Source: Methylobacterium sp. 10
GTDB taxonomy: Bacteria; Pseudomonadota; Alphaproteobacteria; Rhizobiales; Beijerinckiaceae
Reading direction: 5' to 3'
Length of the DNA: 64,000 nt
Assembly: GCF_000519085.1 (NCBI RefSeq)
Contig: NZ_KI912577.1
Span: forward strand, 3,342,035 to 3,406,034
Positions 36,530 to 46,613 of the stretch are shown piece after piece. Position numbers and translations under genes: made by a program. The notes under the pieces were generated by a model that made no database searches, was not told the origin of the DNA, and was given only the letters and a program-made list of their open reading frames with translations. Positions within the stretch are counted from its first letter, which is position 1. Every line of letters starts with the position of its first letter.

Positions 36530-36775
36530 ATGACTGAAAACATCAAGGTTCAGCGCCGCCGGGTCACGTTGGATTCGCAGTTGGTGTCCTATTGGGAGCG
36601 CGAAGCCCGGCGTCTCGACATGATGGCGGCCAATGCCCGTTGGGGGTGGATGGCCCGGACCTATGTGCGCAAGGCCGAGCGGGCACGAGCCCAGGGGGCA
36701 CGCAGCGCCGCGCGTGAAGCGGAGCGTCGGGCGGGCGCAGTGCCCGGACCACAGGAGGGCGAGCCCCAGACATAG
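36530..36775 (+). CDS. Small basic helical protein of unknown function
   Basis: 81 aa from the ATG at 36530 ([15 protein letters not shown]...). It is very rich in Arg, Ala and Glu, consistent with one long helix ([32 protein letters not shown]). I recognise no family. The coding call rests on composition and on its position between queA and the CDF gene. Confidence 0.5.
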   Translation: MTENIKVQRRRVTLDSQLVSYWEREARRLDMMAANARWGWMARTYVRKAERARAQGARSAAREAERRAGAVPGPQEGEPQT

Positions 36776-36910
36776 CCGCGACTAAACCCTTCACCAGTGG
36801 GTTCAACCTTTGCCGTGGCCTTCTCGGCGGGGATGATCGTATGGGCGGGGCCGCCTAGCACCACGCCCTGCTCCTTCACCCGGCGGGCCCGTCACGGATC
36901 GGCACCGGAA

Positions 36911-37798
36911 ATGGACCGCACCCAGAAAGCCGCTCTCGCGAGCGCCGGAATCGGCGCTTTCGTGATGGCGCTCAAATTCGCAGCCTATTGGCTCACCGGC
37001 AGTCTCGCGCTCTATTCCGACGCGCTGGAGAGCATCATCAACGTGGCGGCGGCGGCCTTCGCCTTCGTCGCCCTCCGGGTGGCCGCGGCACCGGCCGACG
37101 ACGACCACCCCTACGGCCATCACAAGGCCGAGTACTTTTCGGCGGTGATCGAGGGCGCCCTCATCATCGTGGCCGCGATCCTCATTCTCCGCGAATCGTA
37201 TTACGGCCTCCTCGACCCGAAGCCACTGGACGCGCCGATGCTGGGGCTCGCCGTGAACGGTCTCGCCACGGCCGTCAACGGCGTCTGGGCCGTGGCGCTT
37301 CTGAGTCGCGGCAGGGCGTGGCGGTCGCCCGCCCTGGTCGCCGATGCGCGTCATGTGATGGCGGACGTGGTCACCTCGGGCGGGGTCCTGATCGGCGTCG
37401 CCCTTGTGGCCGTCACCGGGACCCTGATCCTCGACCCGCTCATCGCCGGGCTCGTCGCCCTGAACATCCTGTGGTCGGGCTGGACCATGGTGCGCGATTC
37501 CGTGAGCGGCCTCCTCGACAAGGCGGCTCCCGCCGAAATGGTGAACCAGATCCGCACTTTGATCTCGGATCACGGGGAGGGCGCGCTGGAGGCGCATGAC
37601 GTGCGCACGCGCCATGCCGGGCAGGCGACCTTCATCGACTTCCACCTCGTGGTGCCCGGCGAGATGACCGTGAAGGACTCCCACGACATCTGCGACCGCC
37701 TGGAGAGCGCCATCGAGAGCGCCGTCGAGGGGGCCGTCGTGGTCATCCACGTGGAGCCGGCCGAGCATGCCAAGGGGCGCGGCGTGCCGGTGGTGTAG
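36911..37798 (+). CDS. Cation diffusion facilitator (CDF) family divalent metal exporter
   Basis: 295 aa from the ATG at 36911. Six membrane helices carry the two metal-site motifs: ALYSDALESIIN in TM2, and 'ALVADARHVMADVVTSGGVLIG' (HxxxD) in TM5. 'DDHPYGHHKAEY' lies between. The cytoplasmic C-domain ('DFHLVVPGEMTVKDSHDICDRLESAI') is the ferredoxin-like dimer domain. Exports Zn, Fe, Mn or Co in exchange for protons; metal not deducible. Confidence 0.92.
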   Translation: MDRTQKAALASAGIGAFVMALKFAAYWLTGSLALYSDALESIINVAAAAFAFVALRVAAAPADDDHPYGHHKAEYFSAVIEGALIIVAAILILRESYYGLLDPKPLDAPMLGLAVNGLATAVNGVWAVALLSRGRAWRSPALVADARHVMADVVTSGGVLIGVALVAVTGTLILDPLIAGLVALNILWSGWTMVRDSVSGLLDKAAPAEMVNQIRTLISDHGEGALEAHDVRTRHAGQATFIDFHLVVPGEMTVKDSHDICDRLESAIESAVEGAVVVIHVEPAEHAKGRGVPVV

Positions 37799-37942
37799 GG
37801 TCGAGCGCCCTCCGGAATCCGGGAGAATCCACCGCCACGCGCACCGTCGTTCGAGCGTCATCCGACCCCCCTAATGTCCGCCACGCCCGATGATTTGGAC
37901 GTCCGCCCCCAACCGGACGCGTCCGGGCGAGGATGAGACCGC

Positions 37943-39751
37943 ATGACCGCCTATTCCGTCGCGACCGGCACGACGCAGACCGCTCGCCTCGACCTGGCGG
38001 GCGGCGACATCCTGCAGGTGGACGGAGCCCTCTCGGTCTCCGAAAGAAGCCAGTCCGTGCGCTTCACGGCCGCCCCGGACGGCGCCGAGATCCGCAATGA
38101 CGGCCTGATCGAGAACACCGCGTCCGGCGGCCGGGCGATCCGCTTCGAGACCGCCATCGGCCCCACTCTCACCGCGACCATCGACAATGGCGGTGACATC
38201 CGCGCCGTGGACGACGCCGTGCAGATCCAGGCCGGCACCGTCGCCGCCGGAACGCTCACCATCACCACGGAGATCGGCTCGACCATCGTCTCCGCCGAAG
38301 GCCAGGCCCTCGACCTCGCCGCGACCTCGGGCGCGTTCCTCGCCGAGATCGACAATGCCGGATCGCTGCTGGCGCTGGCAGCCGACGGCGTGCGAATCGG
38401 CGCGACCCTCGATCTCGTGAACAGCGGTACCATCCGGGGCGGTTCCGCCTCCGGCTACGTCCAGGGCGCCGACGGGATCCAGTTCGAGGACGGGGCGGGC
38501 GGGACGATCCGCAACGCGGCCGGCGGCGCCATCCTCGGCGACCGCCACGGCATCACCATGGGCGAGGACAGCCTGGTCACGGTGACGAACGAGGCCGGCG
38601 CCCGCATCCTCGGCGGCAACGGCTCCGGAATCGGCTCCGACGGCACGGCGACCGTGATCAACCACGGCGTGATCACGGGCTCCTTCGCCGATGCGGCGGG
38701 CTCCGACGTCAACGGCGCGACGCCCGGCTCCGAGGACGGCGGCGGCCCGGACGGCATCAAGGACGGCGACGGCGACGGGATCGACATCGATTTCCGGGCA
38801 ACAATCGAGAATCACGGCACCATCCGCGGCCTCGGCGCCGGCGGCACGGGGTCGGACGGCCTGCCCAACACCGCGGAGGGCATCGCGGCGGGCGGCGGCG
38901 ACATCGTCAACCTCGCCGGCGCGCGGATCTACGGCGCCGGCCTCGGAATCCTGATCGACGACTCGTCGCAGGGGGACGCGCCCTTCGTGACCAGCATCGA
39001 CAATGCGGGGCTCATCCAGGGCGGATCGGGCATCGCCATCAGGATCGTCAGTGCGCTGGACGACGTGATCGTCAATGCGGGCCGCATCCTCGGCGGGGGC
39101 GGCACCGCGATCCAGTTCGGCTCCGGCGACAACACGCTCGGCATCGAGACGGGGTCGGCCATCCGTGGCCTGAGCCTGGGCGGCGACGGCACCGACACCC
39201 TCGATTATTCGGAGTTCGGCGCGTCGGCGCGCGTGCTGATCGAGAGCGGCCGGGCCACCGGCACCGGCGGCGTCTCCGGCTTCGAGACCGTGACAGGCTC
39301 GGCCTTCGCCGATTCCCTGCGGGGCGATGCCGGGTCCAACCGGTTCCTCGGCGGCGCGGGCGACGACCGCCTGTTCGGCGGCGACGGCGACGACATCCTG
39401 ACCGGCGGCGCGGGGACGGATGTCCTGCGCGGCGATGCCGGGGCCGACACCTTCGTGTTCGATGTCCTCGCCGCGCCCGGCACGAAGGACCGGATCGTCG
39501 ATTTCAGCCATGGCGAGGACACACTCGCCCTCGATGCAGGCGTCTTCACGGCCCTGACCGCCGGCCGGCTGCCGGACGAGGCCTTCGCCCTCGGCGCCGC
39601 GACCACGGCAGACCACCGCATCGTCTACGATGCGGAGAGGGGCCATCTCTTCTACGACGCGGACGGCTCCGGCAGCGCCCACGATGCGATCCTGCTCGCA
39701 ACGCTCCTGGGCAAGCCGGCGCTCACCGCCTCGGACGTGCTGGTGGTCTGA
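37943..39751 (+). CDS. RTX-repeat calcium-binding secreted protein
   Basis: 602 aa. The first 450 residues are degenerate 'IDNAG.I.GGSG.AI' beta-solenoid style repeats (for example NDGLIENT, HGTIRG, NAGRILGGGG). RTX nonapeptides GGAGDDRLF/GGDGDDIL/GGAGTDVL then run from about 470 to 505 and bind Ca. The end has the type I secretion style tail (RIVDFSHGEDTLALD ... LLGKPALTASDVLVV). No N-terminal signal peptide, as expected for ABC-type secretion; no transporter genes are in the window. Confidence 0.85.
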   Translation: MTAYSVATGTTQTARLDLAGGDILQVDGALSVSERSQSVRFTAAPDGAEIRNDGLIENTASGGRAIRFETAIGPTLTATIDNGGDIRAVDDAVQIQAGTVAAGTLTITTEIGSTIVSAEGQALDLAATSGAFLAEIDNAGSLLALAADGVRIGATLDLVNSGTIRGGSASGYVQGADGIQFEDGAGGTIRNAAGGAILGDRHGITMGEDSLVTVTNEAGARILGGNGSGIGSDGTATVINHGVITGSFADAAGSDVNGATPGSEDGGGPDGIKDGDGDGIDIDFRATIENHGTIRGLGAGGTGSDGLPNTAEGIAAGGGDIVNLAGARIYGAGLGILIDDSSQGDAPFVTSIDNAGLIQGGSGIAIRIVSALDDVIVNAGRILGGGGTAIQFGSGDNTLGIETGSAIRGLSLGGDGTDTLDYSEFGASARVLIESGRATGTGGVSGFETVTGSAFADSLRGDAGSNRFLGGAGDDRLFGGDGDDILTGGAGTDVLRGDAGADTFVFDVLAAPGTKDRIVDFSHGEDTLALDAGVFTALTAGRLPDEAFALGAATTADHRIVYDAERGHLFYDADGSGSAHDAILLATLLGKPALTASDVLVV

Positions 39752-39957
39752 CACGGGAATCGGGGGCGGGGTTCGAGAGACCTTCCCCCCCTCGGAACCG
39801 GACGTGGCCCCCGGCCCGACGGTCTCTGCGTCCGGTGCGAGCCTGCGGCTCCGCCGGTCGGCAGGGTCGACCGGGCGTGGTCGGGCGTTCGAGCAGGGTC
39901 GGCCTCGCCGGTGCGCCGGGCATCGGCACGAGACTCGATACGGTCTGGCATAATACC

Positions 39958-39988
39958 AGACCTCGATGAGCCCGACTCATCGAGGTCT
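39958..39988. repeat. Perfect inverted repeat (13-bp arms)
   Basis: AGACCTCGATGAG (39958-39970) with CTCATCGAGGTCT (39976-39988), loop CCCGA. An overlapping 7-bp repeat GGTCTGG/CCAGACC lies just upstream, giving two alternative folds. No T run follows, so not a standard terminator. Confidence 0.7.
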
Positions 39989-40024
39989 GCCCGCACGACG
40001 GCGCGGCGGCGGTCGTCCGCCGGA

Positions 40025-40062
40025 CCTCACTGACCCTGACCTATGTGTCAGGGTCAGTGAGG
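40025..40062. repeat. Perfect inverted repeat (16-bp arms)
   Basis: CCTCACTGACCCTGAC (40025-40040) with its complement at 40047-40062, loop CTATGT. Sequence GCCTGGTATAAGTCCTCGAT after it resembles GTCTGGCATAATACCAGACC before the first hairpin, so the two hairpins look like variant units of one element. Confidence 0.7.
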
Positions 40063-40768
40063 CCTGGTATAAGTCCTCGATAGATGCCGGCGCTTCAGCG
40101 CCATGGCGCAGGCTCCGGTGCGGGGGCCGGTTTGACCTGAACTACGAGACGACTGCGCTTTTCAGGTTGGATGGTGTCGCTCGACGGCTGCAATTCCACG
40201 TCGAGCCTCTCGACTTCGGCAGAGCTCGGAGGCCCGATCTTGCAAGTTAAGATCGAGACTATGTAATAACGCCACGATCATTGCTAGGTTCAATAGACCT
40301 ACGCATGCAGCAACCCTAGCAGAGCCACTAACCCGCGTCCGAAATCTGATACTTGGTACCTACCCCGGAACGTCCGAGAAGGGTGGGGAGCGGACCCTGA
40401 CCTCTCAACCTGAAGCGGACGTTTCGCCTCCGACCCGACCTCGCCGTATCGCGAAGCTGCTGCCGTTTCTGGAAGCGGACGCCGGATTGCGGTGCAGAAT
40501 GGCATCGTGGGGTAGGGCATGGCATTAGGGCATCCGCCCGCGGGTTGGATTGAGACGCCGTCACATCCAGAAAACTTACGCCGAATAGCTATCCACTAAC
40601 TGGAAGTATTTTTGCCGATTTGATCCGGGGGCGTTGCTAAATTATTTGGGAAGGTCCAAGCCAAGCTTGCGGTGTATCCATAGCTTCTTCCAGCCGTATC
40701 AACGCTGCTTGACACCCCGACCCAGAGTGTCGCGCAGGGCGTTCTGATATGCGGACGGAGGCAATGCC

Positions 40769-43321
40769 GTGAAGCCGTCCGATGCCAACACGGCCCCAGG
40801 CGTGGCAACGCCCGACCTCACATCCTGTGACCGGGAGCCGATCCATATCCTCGGGTCGGTTCAGCCGTTCGGCTTCCTCCTCGTGGTCTCACCTGACTGG
40901 ATCGTCGTCCGGGTCTCCGACAACATTGCGGACTGGCTGGGGCAACCGGCGGAGGCCCTACTCGGCCTGCCATTTGTCGAGGTCTTCGAGATCGAGGCGG
41001 TCCATGCGATCCGCGGCAAGCTGCAATCCATCCGGGGCGTCGGTCAGGTCGAACGGATCTTCGGCCTCAGACTCCTGAAGGATGGTGCCGGCTTCGACGT
41101 CGCCCTGCACATCAGCGACGAGAGCATCGTCATCGAGGCTGAGCCGAGCGTGGCGGGGCGGGGCGACGCGATCGATCTCGTGCGCACCCTCGTTGGCCGC
41201 CTCCAGCAGACGGTCGGGTTCGACGCCCTGTGCCGGGAAGCGGTCCGTCAGATGCGGGCGCTGACCGGCTTCGAGCGGGTGATGGTCTATCGTTTCGATC
41301 CCGACGGCGCGGGTGAGGTCGTCGCCGAGGCCGCACGTGCCGGCCTCGAACCCTATCTCGGCCTGCGCTACCCGGCCTCCGACATCCCCCGGCAGGCCCG
41401 GGCGCTTTACGAGCGGAACTGGCTTCGCCTCATCGCCGACGTCGACGCCAAGCCGTCCGCCATCGTCCCGCAGCTCAGCCCCGAGGGACGGCCGCTCGAC
41501 CTAACGATGAGCGTGCTGCGCTCGGTCTCGCCCATCCACCTCGAATACCTCCGCAACATGGGCGTGGCCGCCTCGTTGTCGGTCTCGATCCTGCGCGGCG
41601 GTAAGCTCTGGGGCCTGTTCGCCTGCCATCATCGCGTGCCGAACCACCTCTCCTTTGAACGGCGGAGCGGCATCGAGCTGTTCGGGCAGATGTTCTCCTG
41701 GATCATGGAGGGCCGGGAGCGCGAGGTCGAGGTCGCCTACGAGGCCCATGCGCGGGTCATGCACAATCGGCTGATGAGCCTGCTCTCCCCCGACCGCACG
41801 GGCTTCGACGGCCTCAAGGGCCTGCTTGACGAACTCCGGGCCATCGTCCCCTGCGACGGCATCGGGTTGTCGGTGGAAGGGCAGCTCACCCTTAAGGGGA
41901 TTGCCCCGACGCAGGAGGAGATGGTGGGCGTCGTCCGGTACCTCAACCGGATTGCGTCGAGCCGTCCCTTCGCGTCGAATGAGTTTGGGCTCCTGCATGA
42001 GCCGGCCAAGGACTTCGCCGACAGCGCGGCCGGCCTCCTCGTCATCCCGATCTCGCGCACCCCGCGGGATTACCTGATCTTCTTCCGACGCGAGGTCGCA
42101 CGCACCGTCACCTGGGCCGGCAATCCGCACAAGGCAGTCACGGCGGCTCCCGGCGGCCTGCGGCTGAACCCGAGGACAAGCTTCGCGGCTTGGCGCGAGA
42201 TCGTCCGTGGGCAATCAACCCCGTGGAGCGACGCGGACCTTCGCATCGCCGAGTCCCTGCGGGTCACCCTGCTGGAGATGATGCTGCGCCTGTCCGATAC
42301 CGCGGACAAGGAGCGGAAGGGCGCGCACGAGCACCAGGAACTCCTGATCGCCGAGCTGAACCACCGGGTGCGCAACATCCTCAACCTGATCCGCGCCCTG
42401 ATGACCCAAAGCCGGTCCGAGTTCGCCACGGTCGAGGACTTCACCAACGTGGTCGGCGGTCGCATCCAGGCCCTGGCCAGAGCGCACGACCAGATCACCG
42501 CGACGAGTTGGGGACCAGGCTCGCTGCACGACCTCATTCGCCTGGAGGCCGGTGCCTATCTCGGCGTGAAGGCGGACCGGGTGCGCATCGATGGCGGCGA
42601 CGTGCTGCTCGAACCCCAGGCCTTCTCGACGATGGCGCTCGTCGTCCACGAGATGATGACGAACTCGGCCAAGTACGGCGCGCTCGCCGACAGCCGTGGC
42701 ACGATCACGGTCGATCTAACCGTCGATGATGCCCACCTCCTCGTCGATTGGAGCGAGATGGGGGGACCGGCTGTCAAAGCGCCGACGCGTCGCGGCTTCG
42801 GGACCACGATCATCGAGCGCTCTATTCCCTACGAACTGAAGGGCGAGGCTGAGATCCGATACGAACTCACTGGCGTCCAGGCCCGCTTCACCGTCCCGCT
42901 GCGCTTCGTCAGCCCGGCCCCAAAAATGGAGGCTCGTTCCGTCGCCCCGGCGGACGACTGCCCCGCACCGTCGTGTGCTCTGTCCGGTATGGTGCTCTTA
43001 GTCGAGGACAACATCATCATCGCCCTAGAAGGCGAGGAGATGCTGCTGCGACTCGGAGCGGAGGCGGTCGAGATGGCGTCGTCGGTCAAGGAGGCGTTTC
43101 GCATCATATCGGCGAGGCCCCCGGACTTCGCGGTGCTGGACGTCAACCTTGGCACCGAGACAAGCCTGCCCGTTGCGGAGCGGCTGCGGGCGCTGAACGT
43201 GCCGTTCGTCTTCGCCACCGGCTACGGCGAGGGCTTCATCATCCCGCCGGCCTTGGGCGCGGTTCCGGTCGTGAAGAAGCCCTTCGACATCGAGGCGCTG
43301 CGTTCGGCGTTCTCGCCCTGA
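40769..43321 (+). CDS. Bacteriophytochrome with HWE-type kinase and receiver domain
   Basis: 850 aa. PAS-2 (about 20-125) with the bilin-attachment Cys20 (TSCDREPIHILGSVQPFG). The GAF domain (about 140-310) has the phytochrome signature PASDIPRQARALY and the SPIHLEYLRNMGV chromophore pocket. PHY spans about 320-500. A HWE/HisKA_2 kinase with His532 (AELNHRVRN) and N-box HEMMTNSAKYGAL follows. The C-terminal receiver has Asp791 (AVLDVNLG) and VKKPFD. A red/far-red light sensor that phosphorylates itself; the built-in receiver probably relays or drains phosphate. No haem oxygenase (bilin synthesis) gene is adjacent. Confidence 0.93.
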   Translation: MKPSDANTAPGVATPDLTSCDREPIHILGSVQPFGFLLVVSPDWIVVRVSDNIADWLGQPAEALLGLPFVEVFEIEAVHAIRGKLQSIRGVGQVERIFGLRLLKDGAGFDVALHISDESIVIEAEPSVAGRGDAIDLVRTLVGRLQQTVGFDALCREAVRQMRALTGFERVMVYRFDPDGAGEVVAEAARAGLEPYLGLRYPASDIPRQARALYERNWLRLIADVDAKPSAIVPQLSPEGRPLDLTMSVLRSVSPIHLEYLRNMGVAASLSVSILRGGKLWGLFACHHRVPNHLSFERRSGIELFGQMFSWIMEGREREVEVAYEAHARVMHNRLMSLLSPDRTGFDGLKGLLDELRAIVPCDGIGLSVEGQLTLKGIAPTQEEMVGVVRYLNRIASSRPFASNEFGLLHEPAKDFADSAAGLLVIPISRTPRDYLIFFRREVARTVTWAGNPHKAVTAAPGGLRLNPRTSFAAWREIVRGQSTPWSDADLRIAESLRVTLLEMMLRLSDTADKERKGAHEHQELLIAELNHRVRNILNLIRALMTQSRSEFATVEDFTNVVGGRIQALARAHDQITATSWGPGSLHDLIRLEAGAYLGVKADRVRIDGGDVLLEPQAFSTMALVVHEMMTNSAKYGALADSRGTITVDLTVDDAHLLVDWSEMGGPAVKAPTRRGFGTTIIERSIPYELKGEAEIRYELTGVQARFTVPLRFVSPAPKMEARSVAPADDCPAPSCALSGMVLLVEDNIIIALEGEEMLLRLGAEAVEMASSVKEAFRIISARPPDFAVLDVNLGTETSLPVAERLRALNVPFVFATGYGEGFIIPPALGAVPVVKKPFDIEALRSAFSP

Positions 43322-43596
43322 CGCGCCGACAAACGCCCCGGGTGACACCGCAGTCCGCTTGGATACCGCTCCATTCCGAAGCGGACAATCGGAACTCCAC
43401 CCGTTCCAATCGTTGATCCTCGTTAATCAGACTACCTGGAAGCGGACCTTCTCGGAGTCCGAGAAGGGTCGGAAGCGGAGGTTGTCTCATCGCCCAGAAG
43501 CCGACGTCCGGCCATGGACACATTCGGGCCGTCCATCGATTTGAGAGATCGCTGGCGTAGCGGCGGGATGGGGACGTTCGGACCGGCCTCACCGTC

Positions 43597-44349
43597 TCAC
43601 GTCGCGGTGTTCGCATGGGCCGGCGCGATCACCAGGGCGGTCAGGACGACGAGCACGACGACCGGCAGCGCGATGCAGCCGAAAGCCAGATGGGCGATCC
43701 CGAAGGCTCCGCACAAGGCGCCCGCCGCGAAGGCCACGATGGCCGGCAGGACGCGCAGCAACCGCGCGCGCGTCTGCGCGGGGTTCCCGGCCGTTCTCAG
43801 GGCGAGATCCGTCGCGTCGATGACGGCCTGGCTCACACTCACGGTCATCACCGTGGTCGGGGCGAGATGACCGAGGGAGAGACGGCCGATCGCGTTCTGC
43901 ACGCCCATGGCCGCAACGGCGAGCATGCCGACGGCCAGGGCCGGGGCGCCGTCCGGCGCATCGAGGGGCGACAACACTGCCCCGCACAGGCCGAAGCCCG
44001 CGAGGAGGGCCGCCTCGACGGCGAGCAGCCAGGGCAATGGATCGGCATCCCGTCGCTCCAGGAGCAGCCCGAGGATGCGGGCCCCCGCCACAGCCCCCAT
44101 GAAGACGGGCAGCGCCAAAAGTTTCGCCAGGACGCCGGTCGAACTGGAGACCAGTTCGGCGCCGATCAGGACGAAGTTTCCGGTGACGTGAGCCGTGAAC
44201 AGGCCGGTCAATGCGATGAAGGCCGCCGCATCGACGAAGCCGGCGACGAAGGCGAGGGCGGTTCCGGCGGACGCGCCGCCACCGGTGATCTGCGGTTTCA
44301 CGAGAATATCCCTGGTTTGCGGACGATCATGGCGCTGCGCCGCACTCAT
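43597..44349 (-). CDS. DUF1275 (YoaK-type) membrane protein
   Basis: 250 aa with six or so membrane helices and the family's 'GFVDAAAFIALTGLFTAHVTGNFVLIG' N-terminal motif and 'MGVQNAIGRL...TTVMTVSVSQ' middle motif. Function unknown; sometimes annotated as a permease. Divergent from the LysR gene across 84 bp, so it is the likely target of that regulator. Confidence 0.88.
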   Translation of the reverse strand: MSAAQRHDRPQTRDILVKPQITGGGASAGTALAFVAGFVDAAAFIALTGLFTAHVTGNFVLIGAELVSSSTGVLAKLLALPVFMGAVAGARILGLLLERRDADPLPWLLAVEAALLAGFGLCGAVLSPLDAPDGAPALAVGMLAVAAMGVQNAIGRLSLGHLAPTTVMTVSVSQAVIDATDLALRTAGNPAQTRARLLRVLPAIVAFAAGALCGAFGIAHLAFGCIALPVVVLVVLTALVIAPAHANTAT

Positions 44350-44433
44350 TGCCGAAGGGCGCGGCGGGAGGTCCGTGAGAGACGGTTAGCCCGCCGAACT
44401 CCAGGGCGGTAAGAATATCGGCTATCATGAACC

Positions 44434-45306
44434 GTGATGAGCAACCTCAACGTCGACCAGATCCGCTCCTTCCTGACCGTGCTCGAAAGCGGCAGCTTCA
44501 CGGCCGCCGCGCAGGCGCTCGGCGTGCGGCAATCCACGGTCAGCGGGCATATCGCGCGGCTGGAAAAGGCGCTGGACCGATCTCTCCTCATGCGGGACAC
44601 GCATCGGGTCGCCCCGACGCCGGACGGCCAGGCCCTGATCGGCTTCGCCCGCGAGATGCTGGAGGCGCACGACCGGCTTCGCGCCTTCTTCTCACCGGGC
44701 GGCCTGCGCGGCCGGATCCGCCTCGGCGTCTCCGAAGACTACACCCTGTCGGCCCTGGCCCAGGTTCTGGCGCGCTTCGCCGACCGCCACCCCTCCGTCG
44801 ATCTGCAGCTGACGGTCGGGCTGAGTCGGGCCCTCTATCAGGGCTACGATGCGGGCGAACTGGACGTGATCTTCTGCAAGCGCCGGCGCGGTGATCCGCG
44901 CGGCGAGCTGGCCTGGGCGGAGGCGCTGATCTGGGCGGGCAGACCGGGCTTCATGCCCGATCCTGCGCTGCCGCTGCCCCTGGTCCTGTATCCGCCGCCT
45001 TCGATGACGCGCACCCTGGCCCTCGATGCCCTCGAAGCGGCGGGCCGTCCGTGGCGGATCGCCTGCACCAGCGGCAGCCTGATGGGGGTGCGCGCCGCCG
45101 TCGAAGCGGGCTTGGGCATCGCGCCGCACTCGGCCAGGGTCATGCCGCCGGGACTTGCCCCGATCCCGACCATGGCCGGGTTGCCACAGATCGGCGACGT
45201 CGAGTTCGTGGTGCTCGGCCCGGGCCGCCAGCACGCCGTCGCGACGGCGTTGCAGGAGACGATCCTGGCAAGTTCGGCGGAGCTACAGGCCGTCTCCGAG
45301 GTCTGA
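44434..45306 (+). CDS. LysR-family transcriptional regulator
   Basis: 290 aa. N-terminal winged HTH (LNVDQIRSFLTVLESGSFTAAAQALGVRQSTVSGHIARLEKAL) and a periplasmic-binding-like effector domain (GRIRLGVSEDYTLSALAQVLARFADRHPSVDLQLTVG). Divergent from DUF1275, the classic LysR arrangement. Its end converges on the dmm operon, so a role in amine metabolism is possible but not shown. Confidence 0.92.
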   Translation: MMSNLNVDQIRSFLTVLESGSFTAAAQALGVRQSTVSGHIARLEKALDRSLLMRDTHRVAPTPDGQALIGFAREMLEAHDRLRAFFSPGGLRGRIRLGVSEDYTLSALAQVLARFADRHPSVDLQLTVGLSRALYQGYDAGELDVIFCKRRRGDPRGELAWAEALIWAGRPGFMPDPALPLPLVLYPPPSMTRTLALDALEAAGRPWRIACTSGSLMGVRAAVEAGLGIAPHSARVMPPGLAPIPTMAGLPQIGDVEFVVLGPGRQHAVATALQETILASSAELQAVSEV

Positions 45307-45459
45307 GTGGGGTGGGGATCAGTCACCGTCCCCCCAACCCTCGAACCAAGCGGCGCGATTGTCCACGGGGAGGTCTCCCGTGGCCTGCCCCCATGCGGTG
45401 ACCCGGCTGCGACAGGGGTGCATCGCCGGCGTGAAGGCCGCCCGGCGCGCGGGGCCGCC

Positions 45460-46521
45460 TCAGGCCGGCAATCGGGCCTGGTCCGGCTGGATGCCGAGGG
45501 ACAGGGGCGCGCCGTCGTCCATGGCGGCGAGGCGCGATACCGCCATGTGGTGGAACCGGGTCAGGCCCTTGTACTCCACGAGTTCGGGCGGGAGGGTCGC
45601 CAGGACGCGGTGAAGGCGCTTGCGCCACTTCTCCACCCGCTCGATGTCCTGCAGGCTGATCAGGTAGCAGCGGATCCCGAACAGGATCGCGTTGGAGCGC
45701 GGCAGGCGGAACAGGGTCTGCAACTCCACGCGCAGGTGGAGCTTGCCCGCGATGTTCTCCGCCGTCACGGTGGTGCGGTCGGGCCCCCAATCGGGGTAGT
45801 TCTCGGGCGACGTGTCGAGGCGCGGGTTGATCGTCATCGTCCAGTTCAGCCGGCGGACGGGATGCCCGTACTGGAGACGCAGGAGATATTGCAGCGCCCG
45901 GTCGAACACCCCGATCTCGTGCGCCAGCGGCACCGGCCCGTGCCACTCGTGGAAGCTCATGCCGATATCGAATTCCAGCGACCAATCCGCCTGCGTGGTG
46001 ACCATGCCGCCATCGACGTAGAGGTTGTCGTCCCGGTGATCCTGCAGGGTGAAGTCCCCTTGAGCCTGCCGGGTGATGTACTCGAACGGGCCGCAGGGGA
46101 GGGTGGACGCGTCGCCGAAGACGAAACGCTGGTCGAGGCCCAGGGGACGGTTGATCCAGTGCCACGCGGTGCCGTCCCGCGTCAGGCCGAAATGCTCGGG
46201 GTAGTCCGTGGACAGGCTCTCCATCAGGAGCTCGAGCGTGTCCCATTGCGCCGGCATCATGTGCGGCAGCACCTGGCATCGCTTCGGATCGTGATCGAGG
46301 ACGATCGCGCGCTCCCTGCATTCGGCGACGTAATGTTCGTCCACATCGAACGCGTGATCGAAGACCGGCGACGTGCCCGCTTTCCCATGAGGCTCGATGT
46401 TCACCGAGTACATGTATGTGTCTTCGCCGAACGGGAACGGAAAGCGGAGCACCGCCGCGTCGCTGTTCCGGTAGGAGAAGTCGTCCCGGAAGGTTTCGTC
46501 GGTCTTGAACTGAATACCCAT
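45460..46521 (-). CDS. dmmC: Haem-dependent oxidative N-demethylase (DUF3445), dimethylamine monooxygenase subunit
   Basis: 353 aa. DUF3445/HODM family; typical segments are 'RFPFPFGEDTYMYSVNIEPHG', 'VQEDFCLM'-like 'VQEDL' replaced here by 'MPAQWDTLELLMESLSTDYPEHFGLTRDG', 'WHWINRPLG', and 'RVELQTLFRLPRSNAILFGIRCYL', the conserved 'ER QTL.RLP.S.A..F.IRTY' end. It would use O2 and electrons from the adjacent reductase to turn dimethylamine into methylamine and formaldehyde. Third gene of a leftward operon with the reductase and the DmmA-type protein. The letter assignment (A-B-C) follows gene order and is less sure than the function. Confidence 0.82.
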   Translation of the reverse strand: MGIQFKTDETFRDDFSYRNSDAAVLRFPFPFGEDTYMYSVNIEPHGKAGTSPVFDHAFDVDEHYVAECRERAIVLDHDPKRCQVLPHMMPAQWDTLELLMESLSTDYPEHFGLTRDGTAWHWINRPLGLDQRFVFGDASTLPCGPFEYITRQAQGDFTLQDHRDDNLYVDGGMVTTQADWSLEFDIGMSFHEWHGPVPLAHEIGVFDRALQYLLRLQYGHPVRRLNWTMTINPRLDTSPENYPDWGPDRTTVTAENIAGKLHLRVELQTLFRLPRSNAILFGIRCYLISLQDIERVEKWRKRLHRVLATLPPELVEYKGLTRFHHMAVSRLAAMDDGAPLSLGIQPDQARLPA

Positions 46522-46613
46522 CTCAGCTTCCTTTTACCCAGCGGTGCCGATCCCGACCGATGGCCCGGATCGGCGCGTTCGGCGACGTCCCGCCGCCGCG
46601 CGGTCGTCCGGTC

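Larger units (their letters stand above)
39752..40768. other. 1-kb hairpin-rich gap
   Basis: No credible gene. It holds two perfect inverted repeats (next entries) and short host-type repeats (AGCGGAC words near 40390-40490). The 3' part should contain the promoter of the phytochrome gene, but I see no clear boxes. Confidence 0.5.

Noticed and set aside
37871-39754. 627-codon minus frame opposite the RTX gene
   Set aside because: Long only because GC-rich codons give few stops; the plus strand carries RTX repeats.
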